5,147 nt of DNA from NCBI GenBank assembly GCA_020217115.1, contig JAIWOA010000152.1:1-5147 (forward strand), written 5' to 3'. Below, piece by piece: positions 5,115-5,147 of this stretch. The notes beneath the pieces are model-generated. The model was not told where the DNA came from, made no database searches, and saw only the letters and a program-made list of their open reading frames with translations. Numbering within the stretch: position 1 is the first letter of the stretch; every line of letters starts with the position of its first letter. This DNA comes from Calditerrivibrio sp. (GTDB lineage Bacteria; Chrysiogenota; Deferribacteres; Deferribacterales; Calditerrivibrionaceae). Position numbers and translations under genes: made by a program.

Positions 5115-5147
5115 ATGAAAAAACTCCCAATAGGTATTCAGACCTTT
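5115..5147 (+). CDS. Start of a probable AAA-ATPase-like / PD-(D/E)XK (DUF1703-type) protein
   Basis: Only 11 codons are visible before the right edge, reading MKKLPIGIQTF. The start ATG (5115-5117) has an AGAGG Shine-Dalgarno (5103-5107) seven bases upstream. The opening 'KKLPIGIQxFEKI' is the well-known N-terminus of proteins with an AAA-ATPase-like domain followed by a PD-(D/E)XK nuclease-like domain, an accessory family often found in many copies and of uncertain function. A weak promoter-like pair TTGATT (5066-5071), 17 bases, TAAATT (5089-5094) lies upstream. With so few residues the family call is suggestive, not proven. Confidence 0.6.
   Translation, partial: MKKLPIGIQTF

Overview
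The window comes from an AT-rich bacterial chromosome with many ATA and AAA codons. It is Gram-negative-like: it has a PpiD-type periplasmic chaperone start, a secreted AttH-type protein and a MacB/LolD-class transporter. Codon use, tRNA genes without an encoded CCA and the protein flavour fit a thermophilic or anaerobic lineage such as Deferribacterota (Calditerrivibrio or Deferribacter relatives). That placement is an impression from reading, not a search result.

The left part (1-447) is a minus-strand unit. Read in its own direction it contains a promoter (419-447), tRNA-Ser(GGA) (317-406), a small hairpin, the small bacterial SRP RNA (181-283) and the first 50 codons of a PpiD/SurA-N-like gene that runs off the left edge. 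The SRP RNA ends only 28 bases before the ppiD-like start codon, so at least part of the unit is probably co-transcribed.

The centre (about 509-4722) is a tight plus-strand three-gene operon: a secreted AttH/CrtC-type lipocalin-like protein, a LolD/MacB-class ATPase, and an 822-residue permease with two FtsX/MacB halves. Gene gaps are 15 bases and a 4-base overlap with a TTG start. Together they look like a tripartite envelope machine that moves a hydrophobic substrate across or out of the inner membrane and passes it to a periplasmic lipocalin-fold partner. The family arrangement is known (AttEFGH-like), but I know of no firmly established substrate. The first gene has no visible Shine-Dalgarno, and its best promoter would give an almost leaderless mRNA.

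The right part (4723-5147) holds tRNA-Leu(UAA) on the minus strand, facing the operon and with its own strong promoter. Next comes a gene-free stretch of 273 bases with a degenerate palindromic repeat of the GTCATTGCGA type. The window ends with the first 11 codons of a plus-strand gene that looks like an AAA-ATPase-like/PD-(D/E)XK (DUF1703-type) protein.

No CRISPR array, insertion sequence or phage gene is visible. The most interesting items are the AttH-plus-fused-permease cassette, its leaderless-looking start, and the palindromic repeat near the right edge.
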